From Bacillota bacterium (GTDB lineage: Bacteria > Bacillota > Sulfobacillia > DUMF01), in assembly GCA_012840015.1 (NCBI GenBank), contig DUMF01000015.1, positions 1-64,000 on the forward strand: a stretch of 64,000 nt of DNA, given 5' to 3'. Below are positions 15,727 to 27,670 of this stretch, in pieces. Both the position numbers and the translations under genes were made by a program. How positions within the stretch are numbered: the stretch's first letter is position 1; each line of letters starts with the position of its first letter. Below the pieces are notes generated by a model, which saw only the letters and a program-made list of their open reading frames with translations, ran no database searches and had not been told where the DNA came from.

Positions 15727-16389
15727 TTACCTCGTCTCAATGTAACGCGCTGGATCCAGTTGCTCCCCTCCTTTCCACACTTCCAGGTGCAGGTGGGGAG
15801 TTCCCGGTTCCGCCGCAGGCGCCCCAGTTAACGTCCCTATGGCATTGCCCCTCAACACTTTTTCCCCTTTCGATACTTTTGCCGCAGATAAACCACCATA
15901 GCGCCAGCGCAACCCCTCGCCTGATGATACTTCCACTACCACTCCCATAAACTCATCTTCTTGCACTTCTTGGACCATTCCGCTTGTGCAGCAATATACA
16001 GTTACCGGGCCGGACTCGGTAGCGGGCTCTATGTCTATCCCTCCGTGGTACCGCCAGTCTCGATAAAACTCCGACCAGTACCAATCCATGGTCCTGGTAA
16101 TCTTACCGTCTTTCACTGGAAAAGCCCCCAGGCTGACCTCAGCAGCAACCACGGGAACCACCTCTACGGCTTCCACCAGACCTTCCCCCGCAGTTGGTGA
16201 CTGCCGCGCCACCTGTTGAGCCGGTTGTGGCGTGACTGGCGGGCTCACCTCCGTTAGAGATACTGGCGGCTCATTGTCCGAAGGCAAAGGAGCTACCGCG
16301 GTCATGCGCCTGTATGTGCCGACAATGCCGAAAAGGACGATCGCCAAGATGAGGACCTTGTTTAAATTACGGAAAAACGACTTCTTCAT
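15727..16389 (-). CDS. spoIIQ: SpoIIQ-type forespore engulfment protein (LytM/M23 domain)
   Basis: The 220-residue protein has one N-terminal membrane helix (about 10-25), a Pro/Val-rich linker (30-85) and an M23 domain. The zinc ligands look complete: H115 and D119 (HGGID) plus HLH at 199-201. Bacillus subtilis SpoIIQ lacks one ligand, whereas clostridial ones such as that of C. difficile keep them. The protein spans the forespore membrane and pairs with mother-cell SpoIIIAH across the engulfment space. It lies between spoIID and spoIIID, the usual cluster, which favours SpoIIQ over a generic M23 peptidase. Confidence 0.88.
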   Translation of the reverse strand: MKKSFFRNLNKVLILAIVLFGIVGTYRRMTAVAPLPSDNEPPVSLTEVSPPVTPQPAQQVARQSPTAGEGLVEAVEVVPVVAAEVSLGAFPVKDGKITRTMDWYWSEFYRDWRYHGGIDIEPATESGPVTVYCCTSGMVQEVQEDEFMGVVVEVSSGEGLRWRYGGLSAAKVSKGEKVLRGNAIGTLTGAPAAEPGTPHLHLEVWKGGEQLDPARYIETR

Positions 16390-16442
16390 GTTTAACCCAC
16401 CCCGCAGGTTATTATTACCAGCAAGGCGAGTAGTATACAGCG

Positions 16443-17450
16443 TTACTCCGAAAAGAGGTGTTTGATCTCCACTCCGCTGTAGTAGTAGTTAATGATTTCC
16501 GCGAAAGAAAGCCCTTTCTGCGCCAGGCCGTTCGCTCCCCATTGACACATACCTACGCCGTGCCCGTTGCCTCGAACCTCGAAAGTGACTTGGTCTCCAC
16601 TCAGGCTCACCGTGAACTTGGTGGACTTCAGCCCCAGCGCTTTTCTAAGGTCCACCCCCGAGACTCGAAGCGTGCCGGCCACGATATCTCTAACGCGACC
16701 TGTTGATGTCGTCACCGTCGAAACACCCGTTCTGAGAGCTGCAACTGGAATAGTTCGGCCTTGCCCGAGTTTGGACAAAAGATCGGAGAGCTTGAAGCTA
16801 ACTTTCTGGGGCTTATAGTACGGGGAGGCAGCACAATAGTCACACGGGACGCTCTTGAGGTAAGGGTATGAAGAACTCCAAACTTCCGCGGGGTCCTCGG
16901 TGGGGCCTGCCGAGGTGGAATGGTATGGAGGGTCTATTACCTTACCTTGATACATGACCACGAGACCTTCAGTCTCTTGTACCGCCTGAGAAACCTTCTT
17001 CCACATTTGTTGGTATTCAAGCGGCCCCCACTTTTCCTTCAGAGCCTCCTCTGGGAGCCACGCTTGCGCGTGATCCGGGCTATCGCAAATATCCGCTCCA
17101 CGTGCCTCATCTGACCCCTTACCGCCAAAACTCCTCATACGGCTCACTACATAGCTACGCGCGACTACAGCTTGTGCCTTAAGGGCTTCCAGTTCGAAGT
17201 TCGCAGGCATTTCCGCGGCAACCACGCCTTTTACGTATTCCTCTAGAGGTAGCTCTACGACCTGCTGCTTCGAATGCACAAATAAACGTACTTTTGGCGA
17301 CAGGTAGGTCGCTATACTCGTTTGGGAACCCACATCCGGGCTCGCTTTGGGCAGTATCGCTCCTGGACGTCCAATACCTATGATCATGCCTGGGACTGCA
17401 ATGATAGCCATAAAAAGAAAGGAGACAGTGGCCAGAAATACTCTCGTCAA
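16443..17450 (-). CDS. spoIID: SpoIID peptidoglycan lytic transglycosylase
   Basis: The 335-residue protein starts with a membrane helix (residues 3-25). It has the SpoIID core motifs LPLEEYVKGVVAAEMP and LEALKAQAVVARSYV, followed by YHSTSAGPTEDPAEVW and the C-terminal GNGHGVGMCQWGANGLA. SpoIID cleaves stripped glycan strands during engulfment together with SpoIIP and SpoIIM. It lies between murA and spoIIQ on the same strand. Confidence 0.95.
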   Translation of the reverse strand: MTRVFLATVSFLFMAIIAVPGMIIGIGRPGAILPKASPDVGSQTSIATYLSPKVRLFVHSKQQVVELPLEEYVKGVVAAEMPANFELEALKAQAVVARSYVVSRMRSFGGKGSDEARGADICDSPDHAQAWLPEEALKEKWGPLEYQQMWKKVSQAVQETEGLVVMYQGKVIDPPYHSTSAGPTEDPAEVWSSSYPYLKSVPCDYCAASPYYKPQKVSFKLSDLLSKLGQGRTIPVAALRTGVSTVTTSTGRVRDIVAGTLRVSGVDLRKALGLKSTKFTVSLSGDQVTFEVRGNGHGVGMCQWGANGLAQKGLSFAEIINYYYSGVEIKHLFSE

Positions 17451-17477
17451 GGTTCTTCCCTCCGCTTCCCCAATAAG

Positions 17478-18734
17478 TTATGGGGAAGCTTCGCCTTGTA
17501 TGTCTGCACCCAATGCCCTAAGCTTGCTGGCGAGGTCACCATATCCCCGGTTTATATGATGAACACCTGTCACTTGTGTTACGCCTGACGCAACGAGTCC
17601 CGCAATCACGAGAGCTGCACCCGCACGCAGATCGGCTGCCTTTACTGCCGCCCCGGTTAGCTGAGTGACTCCCTTTATGAGGGCCGACCTGTCTTCTACT
17701 TTTATGGAGGCCCCCATCCTTTTGAGTTCGTCTACGTGGCTAAACCTGTTTTCAAAGACTGTCTCGGTCACCAGGCTCGTACCTTCGCACACCGCAAGTA
17801 ATGACATCATCGGTGCCTGCAGGTCCGTAGGAAACCCAGGATAAGGCATCGTCTTTACGTCTACGGCCTTGAGTATCTTATCTCCACGCACGTGGATCAA
17901 GGATCCATCTTCCTCAACCGAAACTCCTGCTTCCCTGAGCTTCGCGGACACCGCTTTAAGATGATCGGGAATGACGTTCTTCAGAACGACGTCTCCACCG
18001 GTGACCGCAGCCGCAATCATAAAAGTGGCCGCTTCTGCCCTATCTGGTATTACCTCGTGGGTGGTCCCTTTCAAGCTTTCCACGCCTTCGATTCTGATCG
18101 TCTTCGTGCCTGCCCCACTGACGCGCCCTCCCATCGAATTGATCATATTAGCGAGGTCCACTACTTCTGGCTCTTCCGCAGCGTTCTCAATGTAAGTGAT
18201 TCCTTTCGCCAAGGATGCGGCCATCATCAAGTTTTCTGTGGCTCCAACACTCGGGAAATCCAGGTACACGGTAGCTCCTCGTAACGAGTTGGCAGTTAGC
18301 TCTATCCTGCCGTTATCCAGGGATACACGAGCCCCCATAGCAAAAAAGCCCTTGAGGTGAAGGTCAATGGGCCTCGGGCCTATCGCACAACCTCCGGGTA
18401 AGGCCATCGACGCCCTGCCAAACCTCGCAAGCAGCGGGCCAGCCACGAGAAAAGAAGCGCGCATCTGCCTGACCAGCTCGTAGGGCGCTTGGTAATGTTT
18501 CACCGCACCCGCATCGATGGTCAAACTGCAATTATCCGACCGGACGCTACAACCCAAGTTGGCAAGTACTTCAACCATGGTATAAACGTCCTGCAGTTTT
18601 GGAACACCACGCAACACGCAGGTCTGGTCAGTAAGTAGGGTCGCACTTAAAGCCGGAAGAATGGCGTTTTTGGCACCGTCCACCGTGACGACACCATGCA
18701 GGCGATTTCCGCCGCGAATTACTAATTTATCCAT
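17478..18734 (-). CDS. murA: UDP-N-acetylglucosamine 1-carboxyvinyltransferase
   Basis: The 418-residue enzyme transfers enolpyruvate from PEP to UDP-GlcNAc, the first committed step of peptidoglycan synthesis. The substrate-binding GAKNAILP is at residues 20-27, and the reactive cysteine is present as C116 in [17 protein letters not shown], so it should be fosfomycin-sensitive. The ATG lies behind AGGAGG. The gene heads the murA-spoIID-spoIIQ-spoIIID run and follows the V-ATPase operon terminator. Confidence 0.97.
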   Translation of the reverse strand: MDKLVIRGGNRLHGVVTVDGAKNAILPALSATLLTDQTCVLRGVPKLQDVYTMVEVLANLGCSVRSDNCSLTIDAGAVKHYQAPYELVRQMRASFLVAGPLLARFGRASMALPGGCAIGPRPIDLHLKGFFAMGARVSLDNGRIELTANSLRGATVYLDFPSVGATENLMMAASLAKGITYIENAAEEPEVVDLANMINSMGGRVSGAGTKTIRIEGVESLKGTTHEVIPDRAEAATFMIAAAVTGGDVVLKNVIPDHLKAVSAKLREAGVSVEEDGSLIHVRGDKILKAVDVKTMPYPGFPTDLQAPMMSLLAVCEGTSLVTETVFENRFSHVDELKRMGASIKVEDRSALIKGVTQLTGAAVKAADLRAGAALVIAGLVASGVTQVTGVHHINRGYGDLASKLRALGADIQGEASP

Positions 18735-18810
18735 GAGTGCAGCCTCCTAAAACAGGCCACCGATAATAGATTGTCTTTTGAAACCTGGCCGTATACTGGT
18801 GATTTGAATG

Positions 18811-18846
18811 GAAAAAGAAACGTCCTTCCCCAAATTGGGAAGGACG
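18811..18846 (-). terminator. Terminator of the V-ATPase operon
   Basis: A 10-bp perfect stem (18821-18830 with 18837-18846) is followed on the minus strand by TTTCTTTTTC. It lies 20 bases after the subunit D stop and separates the ATPase operon from murA. Confidence 0.88.
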
Positions 18847-18866
18847 CTAACCAAAAAATGCCGCTT

Positions 18867-19487
18867 TTAGTGAGCCCTTACTATATCCTTGATTTTCATC
18901 AGTCGCGACGCGTTGGACCGTTCAATTTCCGCAAGCCTCATCTCGATACTGTTCACTGTTGACTCCAATTCAGGTATCAGCACGTACTCAAGAGCATTCA
19001 CGCGCCGCCGTGTCTTTTCGATTTCCCCTGCTAGCACTTCGACGGTACGCTCCATCTCAGCCAGCTTGATAAAGTCCGGCATGAGCGCGCTGAAATTGGC
19101 GAGTGCTTCGTCCAATTCGGCGGAAGTATCCGCCAGCCCGTATGAGTAGATGTTGCCCTTCTGTACTGCTTCCAGAACCGGTATCTCGGCGTTCATGATG
19201 GTGCGTGTTCCTGCCTTGAGCTCAAGCTTTGCAGTAGGGGACATCAAAGCTTCCTCCAGCACCTGAGGGTCCATTGTAGACCTCGCAACCAGGAAGCTGG
19301 AGTAAGCAGCACTGAGCTTCTCTTCCACTCTTTGTCTCAGCTGCCTGTTGTCCTTCAACAGCTGCATGAAGATGCGCATCAGCTCGTCGCGCTTATCCTT
19401 AAGAAGCTTATGTCCCCTCTTCGCCATCCGGAACCTGTTCTTGAGCCGCATCAGCTCTTGGCGGGTGGCGTTCACTCGTATTTCCAT
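18867..19487 (-). CDS. ntpD: V-type ATPase subunit D
   Basis: The 206-residue protein is a long antiparallel coiled coil (VNATRQELMRLKNRFRMAKR at the start, MRLAEIERSNASRLMKIKDI at the end), the central shaft that turns inside the A3B3 head. It overlaps the subunit B stop by one base and is the last gene of the operon before the terminator. Confidence 0.96.
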   Translation of the reverse strand: MEIRVNATRQELMRLKNRFRMAKRGHKLLKDKRDELMRIFMQLLKDNRQLRQRVEEKLSAAYSSFLVARSTMDPQVLEEALMSPTAKLELKAGTRTIMNAEIPVLEAVQKGNIYSYGLADTSAELDEALANFSALMPDFIKLAEMERTVEVLAGEIEKTRRRVNALEYVLIPELESTVNSIEMRLAEIERSNASRLMKIKDIVRAH

Positions 19488-20899
19488 TAGGCCGTGGCCT
19501 CCTTAGCTGAAGCCTCGTCTTTCTTCGGCAGGTACTTCTCCGCCATCTTGTCGGAGATTCTCTTGAGTTCGGTGCGCGGTACCAGCGTCAGTAATTCCCA
19601 CCCTATGTCCAGGGTCTGTTCGATGGTTCTATTCTCGTTCTCCCCTTGCTTCACGAACCGTGCCTCAAACTCATCCGCGAACTTGAGGAACTTCTTGTCC
19701 GCTGGCGTAAGTGCAGCTTCGCCGAGCACTACCGCGAGCTCCCGCGCTTCCTTGCCCCTATCGTAAGCGTCGGATAGTTGGTTCAGTACCTCCGCGTGGT
19801 CTTCCCTCGTCTTGCCCGGTCCGATACCTTTATCCTTCAACCTCGAGAGCGAAAGCGACACGTTAATCGGCGGGTAAATGCCCTTCTTATGCAACTCCCT
19901 GCTCAACACGATCTGACCCTCGGTAATATACCCCGTGAGGTCCGGAATGGGATGCGTCTTGTCGTCTTCGGGCATAGTCAAAATGGGGATCTGTGTGATG
20001 GACCCATTCTTGCCCTTTATGCGGCCGGCTCGTTCGTAAATCGTAGCCAGGTCAGTATACATGTAGCCAGGGTATCCGCGCCGTCCAGGCACTTCCTTTC
20101 TGGCTGCAGACACTTCACGCAGAGCCTCGCAGTAGTTAGTCATGTCCGTCAGAATGACGAGCACATGCATTTCTTTCTGGAACGCCAGGAACTCCGCCAC
20201 CGTCAAGGCCATCCTCGGAGTAGCAATTCGCTCGATGACGGGGTCATTGGCCAGGTTGACGAACACTACGGCCCTTTCGATGGCCCCGGTCTTCCGGAAA
20301 TCCGAAATGAAGTAATCTGCTTCTTCAAATGTGATGCCCATCGCGGCGAATACCACTGCGAACTTTTCGCCCTTGCCTCTCACCTGCGCCTGGCGGGCAA
20401 TCTGTGCAGCTATCTGCGGATGCGGTAGACCTGCGCCAGAGAAGATCGGCAGCTTTTGGCCTCTGACCAACGGGTTCATGCAGTCTATAGCGGAAATACC
20501 TGTCTGGATGAACTCCGACGGATAGGCACGAGCGTAAGGATTCAATGGGCTCCCTGTTATTTCCAGCCGGGCTTCGGGGATGATCCGCGGCCCACCGTCT
20601 ATCGGGTGACCGAAACCATCGAATACGCGGCCCAGCATATCACCGGAGACGGGCAACTCGACTACCCGCCCTAAGAACCTGACACGGCTCTGAGTGACAT
20701 CCATGCCCCTCGTTCCTTCGAAGAGCTGCACTAGTGCTCTGCCTTTATGAGCCTCCAGCACTTGCCCCCGCCGGACCTGTCCATTTGGTAGCTCCACTTC
20801 CACGAGCTCGTTATATTGCACCTGGTCCACGTTCTCCACGAAAATGAGCGGGCCAGACACTTCCGATATGGTCCTGTACTCCTTCAGCAATTCCTTCAC
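19487..20899 (-). CDS. ntpB: V-type ATPase subunit B (non-catalytic)
   Basis: The 470-residue protein begins [17 protein letters not shown] and carries the B-subunit nucleotide region [20 protein letters not shown] in place of a true P-loop, plus the [20 protein letters not shown] segment. Three copies alternate with A subunits in the head. It lies 12 bases after ntpA. Confidence 0.97.
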   Translation of the reverse strand: MKELLKEYRTISEVSGPLIFVENVDQVQYNELVEVELPNGQVRRGQVLEAHKGRALVQLFEGTRGMDVTQSRVRFLGRVVELPVSGDMLGRVFDGFGHPIDGGPRIIPEARLEITGSPLNPYARAYPSEFIQTGISAIDCMNPLVRGQKLPIFSGAGLPHPQIAAQIARQAQVRGKGEKFAVVFAAMGITFEEADYFISDFRKTGAIERAVVFVNLANDPVIERIATPRMALTVAEFLAFQKEMHVLVILTDMTNYCEALREVSAARKEVPGRRGYPGYMYTDLATIYERAGRIKGKNGSITQIPILTMPEDDKTHPIPDLTGYITEGQIVLSRELHKKGIYPPINVSLSLSRLKDKGIGPGKTREDHAEVLNQLSDAYDRGKEARELAVVLGEAALTPADKKFLKFADEFEARFVKQGENENRTIEQTLDIGWELLTLVPRTELKRISDKMAEKYLPKKDEASAKEATA

Positions 20900-20911
20900 C
20901 CCCTTACGCTC

Positions 20912-22663
20912 TTAGCTCGCTTTGGGCATTTGCCGTACTACTTCTGCCTCAATGTCGTCGATGCTGTCTACCTGGTCTTCCGGTATGAACCGGGCCCTCG
21001 CGATCCTCTCACGCACGGGTAGCTCTAAGATTTGATCCAGCCTGGCTCCACCCTCCAGTGCCTCCAAGGCTACCTCATGGAAGCGAAGGATCAGCTTTAA
21101 AAGCTTATACTGTTTCCTCATCGAGCAGTAAGTGTCGACCTCATGAAATGCGCTCTGGTACAGGAAGTCTTCTCTCAACGACTTGGCTGTCTCTAGCGTA
21201 AGCCTTTGTTGAGGCGAAAGCGCATCTATGCCCACCAGACGAACGATCTCCTGAAGTTCCGCTTCCTGCTGCAACAGGCTCATCGCTTTTTCACGCAGCT
21301 TTGGATAATCCGAACCCACCTGCTTCTCGAAATACTCACCCAGCCGATCTGCGTAAAGCGAGTAACTCGTCAACCAGTTTATCGCGGGGAAATGTTTCCG
21401 CGCTGCCAACCTATCATCCAAGCCCCAGAAGGCCTTTACGATCCTGAGGGTGGATTGGGTTACTGGTTCGGAGAGGTCGCCTCCCGGAGGCGATACAGCC
21501 CCCACCGCGCTGAGTGCGCCTTCTCTCCTATCCGAGCCCAGGCATACTACCCGGCCGGCCCTTTCGTAGAACTCTGCAAGCCGTGAGCCCAGGTAGGCGG
21601 GATATCCTTCTTCGCCCGGCATTTCCTCCAACCGACCCGAAATCTCGCGCAGTGCCTCAGCCCAACGCGAGGTCGAGTCGGCCATCAAGGCCACCGTGTA
21701 ACCCATGTCCCTGTAATACTCCGCGATCGTAATGCCCGTATAGATCGATGCCTCTCTAGCGGCCACGGGCATATTCGAAGTATTCGCCACCAGCACCGTG
21801 CGCTTCATCAAGGGCTCGCCGCTGCGTGGGTCTTTCAACTCCGGGAACTCGATCAACACGTCCGTCATCTCGTTCCCGCGCTCGCCGCACCCGATGAACA
21901 CGATGATGTCTACGTCCGACCACTTGGAAAGCTGGTGCTGGATCACCGTTTTGCCGCTTCCAAACGGCCCAGGCACGCAGGCCGTACCGCCCTTCGCGAT
22001 CGGGAAGAAAGTATCGATTACCCGCTGACCGGTGATCATCGGTGCGACAGGAGGAAGCTTTTCCTTGAAAGGCCTCGGCCTACGCACCGGCCATCTCTGG
22101 ACCATTTTGATCTCCTGCAGCACCCCGTCAGCTTCCACTACGGCCACAGTATCGTCAACCGTGAATTGCCCCTTCTCGATTCGCTTCACCACACCGGGTT
22201 TAGCGTCCGGAGGCACCATCACCTTATGCTTAACCAAGACTGTCTCCTGAACCGTACCGATCTCGTCACCCGGCTCAACTCGTGCGCCCTCAGCCACGCT
22301 CGGCGTGAATTCCCACTTCTTCTCATGGTCCAGGCCCGGCACGTCTATCCCTCTGGTGATAAAATCACCGGCAATCTGGTTAACCAACTGAAGCGGCCTC
22401 TGTATACCGTCGAAGATCGAGCCCATCAGCCCCGGTCCCAACTCGACGCTCAAAGGAAGTCCGGTGCTCACCACCGGCTCCCCAGGACCAAGGCCGGAGG
22501 TCTCCTCGTAAACCTGAATCGAAGCTTTATCGCCCTTGAGCTCTATGATTTCTCCGATCAGTTTACGCGTACCAACACGCACTACATCGTACATCTTCGC
22601 GTCTGCCATACCTTCGGCTACAACCAGAGGGCCGGACACTTTCACGATGCTACCTTGTTTCAT
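20912..22663 (-). CDS. ntpA: V-type ATPase catalytic subunit A
   Basis: From ATG 22663 the protein has 583 residues and begins [19 protein letters not shown]. The Walker A motif GPFGSGKT is near residues 232-239, followed by [12 protein letters not shown]. The insert of V/A-type A subunits (about 110-200) is present, separating it from F-type beta. It hydrolyses or makes ATP. A longer frame to 22696 lies inside subunit F and lacks homology. The start overlaps the subunit F stop. Confidence 0.97.
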   Translation of the reverse strand: MKQGSIVKVSGPLVVAEGMADAKMYDVVRVGTRKLIGEIIELKGDKASIQVYEETSGLGPGEPVVSTGLPLSVELGPGLMGSIFDGIQRPLQLVNQIAGDFITRGIDVPGLDHEKKWEFTPSVAEGARVEPGDEIGTVQETVLVKHKVMVPPDAKPGVVKRIEKGQFTVDDTVAVVEADGVLQEIKMVQRWPVRRPRPFKEKLPPVAPMITGQRVIDTFFPIAKGGTACVPGPFGSGKTVIQHQLSKWSDVDIIVFIGCGERGNEMTDVLIEFPELKDPRSGEPLMKRTVLVANTSNMPVAAREASIYTGITIAEYYRDMGYTVALMADSTSRWAEALREISGRLEEMPGEEGYPAYLGSRLAEFYERAGRVVCLGSDRREGALSAVGAVSPPGGDLSEPVTQSTLRIVKAFWGLDDRLAARKHFPAINWLTSYSLYADRLGEYFEKQVGSDYPKLREKAMSLLQQEAELQEIVRLVGIDALSPQQRLTLETAKSLREDFLYQSAFHEVDTYCSMRKQYKLLKLILRFHEVALEALEGGARLDQILELPVRERIARARFIPEDQVDSIDDIEAEVVRQMPKAS

Positions 22664-23000
22664 GCTCTCGTCCCTCTTCCCTGAATAGGATGTCAACTCC
22701 TATGGCTTTTTCTACGTACTCCTTCATTCTCTTAAGACCGATACCCAGCCTTTGCCTGTTATCGGGTATCACCGCAACGGTAATCCCCGTCCTCTCGGTC
22801 AGATCCTTGAGCTCCGGATTCAAGGCCAGAGCCAGCTTTTCCGTGATATATATCACTGCGCATCCCTGCTTCTTGGCATCAGCCAATGCCGCCAGAGCCT
22901 GTTCCCGCGTTTCCGCAGGATAAGTAACAAAACCGACCGATTTGAAGGCAAGCACTGAGTCACGGTTACCAATTACGGCTAAACTAGGCATAGACATCAC
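22650..23000 (-). CDS. ntpG: V-type ATPase subunit F
   Basis: The 116-residue protein has the subunit F Rossmann-like fold ([36 protein letters not shown]). It binds the central shaft and completes the stalk; in Enterococcus hirae the equivalent gene is ntpG. It overlaps subunit C by 17 bases and subunit A by 14, indicating coupled translation. Confidence 0.94.
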   Translation of the reverse strand: MMSMPSLAVIGNRDSVLAFKSVGFVTYPAETREQALAALADAKKQGCAVIYITEKLALALNPELKDLTERTGITVAVIPDNRQRLGIGLKRMKEYVEKAIGVDILFREEGREHETR

Positions 23001-24023
23001 GTAGCCTTTCGCGGATCATATCCCCTGGCAGGCCATTGAGTTTTCCAGTGAGTATGATCCTTAAATTCTTGATCTCGGTTTCCTTGGCTACGGCATAAGC
23101 TACTATCGGTTCGGGCCCGAACGCCAGATGTCTCCCTCTCTGAATGAGCCCGGCCAAGTAACTGTCAGCCCACTTTTCCAGTTCCGTAAACGCGATCGAA
23201 CCCTTTTCGGTTTTCACGAATTTGGATAAGGCTTCACTATAGGGAGAGCGAGCCCAGAACTCCAACCATTCTTCGATTCCTTCACCGGCCACTGCCTTTA
23301 AGCTCTCGATGCTCACCTTGCCCCCGGGTATCAAGGCTAGCTGCAGCTTGTTCTTATCCATCCCGAGCTTCGAGCCCCTGAGGCTTATCTTCATATTGGC
23401 GATGTCCACCGCGGCTTTTACCCAATCCTGCAACACTTCTCTACCACTCGCTCGCGCCAACGCCACCCTCGTCTGGTGGTAGCATTTGTCCGCAATCAAA
23501 TCTATCAACTGCGGATCCTCTCGAACGCTAGGCTCTCTAAGCACTTCTTTTATGCATTCGAGAAGGCCCTCCGGTAACGTTTTTGACCGTATCTCAGTCG
23601 CACCTTCGATGGCTGCACTAACAACCGAGCTCATCACATCCACCGGAGTAGTGCCCCAATCGTAAAGTGCACCGGGGTTTGGCTCGAAGTTCAAGAGCTT
23701 CGCTTTGAGCACGACCTTCAAATTATGAAAGTCGAACCTGAGCCGGAGCAGGTCCAACACAAAGCTATCGGGCATAAAGCTGGCCAGATAGTCGTATACC
23801 CACTTCAGATGTGCGGTAAGCCCCTTCTCGAAATCATACACATCCCCAGCCTCACTGGCAGACTCCGCATACTCTGTTTCCATTAGGATATTGAAAGCTG
23901 CCTGAGCGCTCTCCGCGTCAACCATCCTTTGAAGGGTAGCCCTATCGAGCAAGTGCGTCTCGAGAACCCTGACGCGAGCAACTGCGTAGATGTACTCATG
24001 TTCATCCCTAGGCACTGCTACGC

Positions 24024-24027
<4 letters not shown>
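22984..24027 (-). CDS. ntpC: V-type ATPase subunit C (AC39-type)
   Basis: This 347-residue, largely helical protein (YIYAVARVRVLETHLLDR at the start, TEIKNLRIILTGKLNGLPGD near the end) is the funnel-shaped subunit that joins the central shaft to the membrane ring. The start overlaps the subunit E stop by 4 bases. Confidence 0.94.
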
Positions 24028-25219
<1,192 letters not shown>

Positions 25220-25241
25220 TTATACCTCCATTTCTTCTTAG

Positions 25242-27224
25242 TTACTCCTCTTCGACTGTAATGTATTTGTTATCAACCTTGAACGGTTGAAACCCTTTTC
25301 CTTGACCCTCAAAAAACTTGGTAAAGAACTCGACGAACTGAAGCCTGCCGGAGTGGATGAAGCTACCCAGCACGTTAATGAGCAGGTTGAACACGTGTCC
25401 ACCGGCCAAAACCACCACGGCGAAAATCCAGCCAAGAATCGGTATACCTTTACCCAACAGCGCGATTTGGTTGATAACATTCCCGATAACGCCCGTGGCC
25501 AGGCCCAAAGCCAATAGCCGCATATAGGACAGTGTATCGCTCAGGTAACCTACACCTCCGTACAGCCCGTAAAGACCGGTGAAGGGCTTCAACAGGATGT
25601 TTTTCTGAGCCCTGCTCGAAGCCACTACAACCCAAATGGCTCCCAGGATAACCAAGTATTTGGCTATCGTCGTACCGATCACAGTGCCAACGGCCGAAGT
25701 AACGGCGAACAGCGCCACACTTGCGATCAGAACGAGCCAGCCGCCCTGGTCCAGCACAGCGTCTTTGACTGCCCCGGCCTTTATCCCGCTCAGCATCTTT
25801 AGCAGGATACCGAACCATATTTGGATCACGCCAAGGGCTAGGCAAATGACGAGGAGTTTCAACGGGTCGTTCATCGGGTCCAGCACGAAAAACCGCTGCT
25901 TGAACTCCCTCAGACCAGGTACCGCAAGCACGTCGAATAAGTTCCCGAACCAGCCACCCATCATGGCTCCGAAAACTATAGTGGAAACGGCACCATATGC
26001 CAGCAGGCGGAAAAGCTTCTTCCCGCTCGGCGCCATCTCCACCTTTTTCAGGAAGTAGATGCTGGCCAGGAGGAGCATAATCCCATATCCGGCGTCGCTA
26101 AGCGCAAGCCCGAAGTAGATCGTGAAGAACGGTGCCAGAAGCGGTGTTGGATCTACCTCGTCGTAACCGGGGAAGCCGTATATGTTCGTGACCACTTCGA
26201 AAGGCTCCAACCATTTACTGTTCTCCAGAATGATCGGCACTCTATCGCCCGGCTGAGGGTCTTCTGCCAGTACTTCAATATCAGTACTTATTTCCGCCAG
26301 CCTGCTCTTCAACTGGTCTACCTGACTTGCCTTAATCCAACCGCCCAGTGCGAAGGCCTCGCGTGTCCCGAGGAATCGCCCCTGTGCCTGCTTTCTGGCC
26401 AAAGCTGCCGCATAGTGGTCGGAAAGCACAAGGAGGCTACGCCGGTGTTGCAGCACTGAACGGCCTTCCTCTTCAATCCGCTTCTCTTCTTCCCTCAGTT
26501 CGCTCAATTGCCTTTGACAACTCTCGACGATATCACTTGGCTTACCCTTCAGGTCTCCGAAGCTCACCCGGTTTATCTCGGCCGATCTCATCCCATCAGC
26601 GGCGTCTTCGTCGTCCTTGAAGTAAGCCGCCAGGAAGAAGACGGTCTTCCCTTCTTCAGCCACTTTCTCGAGAGCAACTGCATGTTCTTCACAAGCTAGC
26701 TTCAGCTTCTCGAATTTTGAGACGTGGGCAGTGAATGGTACCACTTCCACACCGTGAGTTGCATATGGAAGCAGTTCCACAGGGATATCCATCTGTACCC
26801 ATGGCGACACGAGTTCCAGTTGTGACTCCAATCGGGCTGCCTGATTCCGGATATCGGACAACCGGGCCTCCATTTCGGAGATATGCCGGTATACTCCCTC
26901 GAGATCGAATCCCTCCAATATCTCTCGATACTCGCTAAGAGGCACGTGAATCTTGGCCCCAGTGAAGCTTTCGATAAAGCCCTTTGCAGGTTTGCCGTAC
27001 GCAGAATCGAGATATTTGAGGCAGTAGTTGACCTTATACGATTTAGCCTCGAGGTCAGGGTCATCGACGCCTGCCAGAGCGTACTTGCTGGCGTCTTCAT
27101 CGGAGAGGTTCGATCGGAGATCAACCAACTGTACTGCGGAAAGATCTTGAAGGGTCTCAACGACCTTTTCGCGAACGGAGTTATGGCCAACCACGGTTAC
27201 TTTCTTCATCCGTGCAACTGCCAT
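25242..27224 (-). CDS. ntpI: V-type ATPase subunit I (stator membrane subunit)
   Basis: The 660-residue protein has a cytoplasmic half with coiled coils (about 80-130 and 215-300) and a membrane half of about seven helices (from LAPFFTIYFGLALSDAGYG near residue 365 to the end). It forms the ion half-channels against the K ring and anchors the peripheral stalks. It follows the small H subunit without a gap. Confidence 0.95.
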   Translation of the reverse strand: MAVARMKKVTVVGHNSVREKVVETLQDLSAVQLVDLRSNLSDEDASKYALAGVDDPDLEAKSYKVNYCLKYLDSAYGKPAKGFIESFTGAKIHVPLSEYREILEGFDLEGVYRHISEMEARLSDIRNQAARLESQLELVSPWVQMDIPVELLPYATHGVEVVPFTAHVSKFEKLKLACEEHAVALEKVAEEGKTVFFLAAYFKDDEDAADGMRSAEINRVSFGDLKGKPSDIVESCQRQLSELREEEKRIEEEGRSVLQHRRSLLVLSDHYAAALARKQAQGRFLGTREAFALGGWIKASQVDQLKSRLAEISTDIEVLAEDPQPGDRVPIILENSKWLEPFEVVTNIYGFPGYDEVDPTPLLAPFFTIYFGLALSDAGYGIMLLLASIYFLKKVEMAPSGKKLFRLLAYGAVSTIVFGAMMGGWFGNLFDVLAVPGLREFKQRFFVLDPMNDPLKLLVICLALGVIQIWFGILLKMLSGIKAGAVKDAVLDQGGWLVLIASVALFAVTSAVGTVIGTTIAKYLVILGAIWVVVASSRAQKNILLKPFTGLYGLYGGVGYLSDTLSYMRLLALGLATGVIGNVINQIALLGKGIPILGWIFAVVVLAGGHVFNLLINVLGSFIHSGRLQFVEFFTKFFEGQGKGFQPFKVDNKYITVEEE

Positions 27225-27536
27225 CTAGCTCACGACCCTTTCTACGATATATTCCGCAGCTCGTTTCAGGTTCTGTTCAGCCCTGCTTTTCAAACTCAGG
27301 ATTTCCTTCTGTAGTGATTCCCGTTCCTGCGATGCTAACTTCTCTGCTTCTTCTCTCGCGGTTGCCACTATCTTCTCTGCTTCTGCCCTTGCATCTTTTT
27401 CCGCTCGATCCATCAGCTTCTGGATCTCCATTTTGGTCGTTTCGACTAAGTCCGCAGCTTGTTTTCGTGCCAACTCAACTGTTTTCTTTGCTTCTTCCTC
27501 TGCTTGTCTGATCTCATCCAATATCTCCACAGTCAC
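27225..27536 (-). CDS. ntpF: V-type ATPase subunit H/G (peripheral stalk)
   Basis: This 103-residue protein is one continuous charged helix (EILDEIRQAEEEAKKTVELA... to RAAEYIVERVV), as expected for the stalk partner of subunit E. The start is GTG at 27536. It is the first gene of the operon, 68 bases downstream of a strong promoter. The gene order H-I-K-E-C-F-A-B-D matches the Enterococcus ntp operon. Confidence 0.9.
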   Translation of the reverse strand: MTVEILDEIRQAEEEAKKTVELARKQAADLVETTKMEIQKLMDRAEKDARAEAEKIVATAREEAEKLASQERESLQKEILSLKSRAEQNLKRAAEYIVERVVS

Positions 27537-27603
27537 TACCTATTTCACCACCTCTGCTTTTCGAATTGGCTGAAGCTAATGGTTGCTCTGACTACTGCTA
27601 TTT

Positions 27604-27632
27604 ATTATATAACCCCAAAATTCGCCAATCAA
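27604..27632 (-). promoter_or_regulatory. Sigma-A promoter of the V-ATPase operon
   Basis: The minus strand reads TTGATT, 17 bases, then a perfect TATAAT (27604-27609). The spacing is optimal, and the site lies in the only gap upstream of the nine-gene operon. Confidence 0.8.
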
Positions 27633-27670
27633 TTATTCGTGAAAATTTGCTCGAGCTGCACGAGGTTCAA

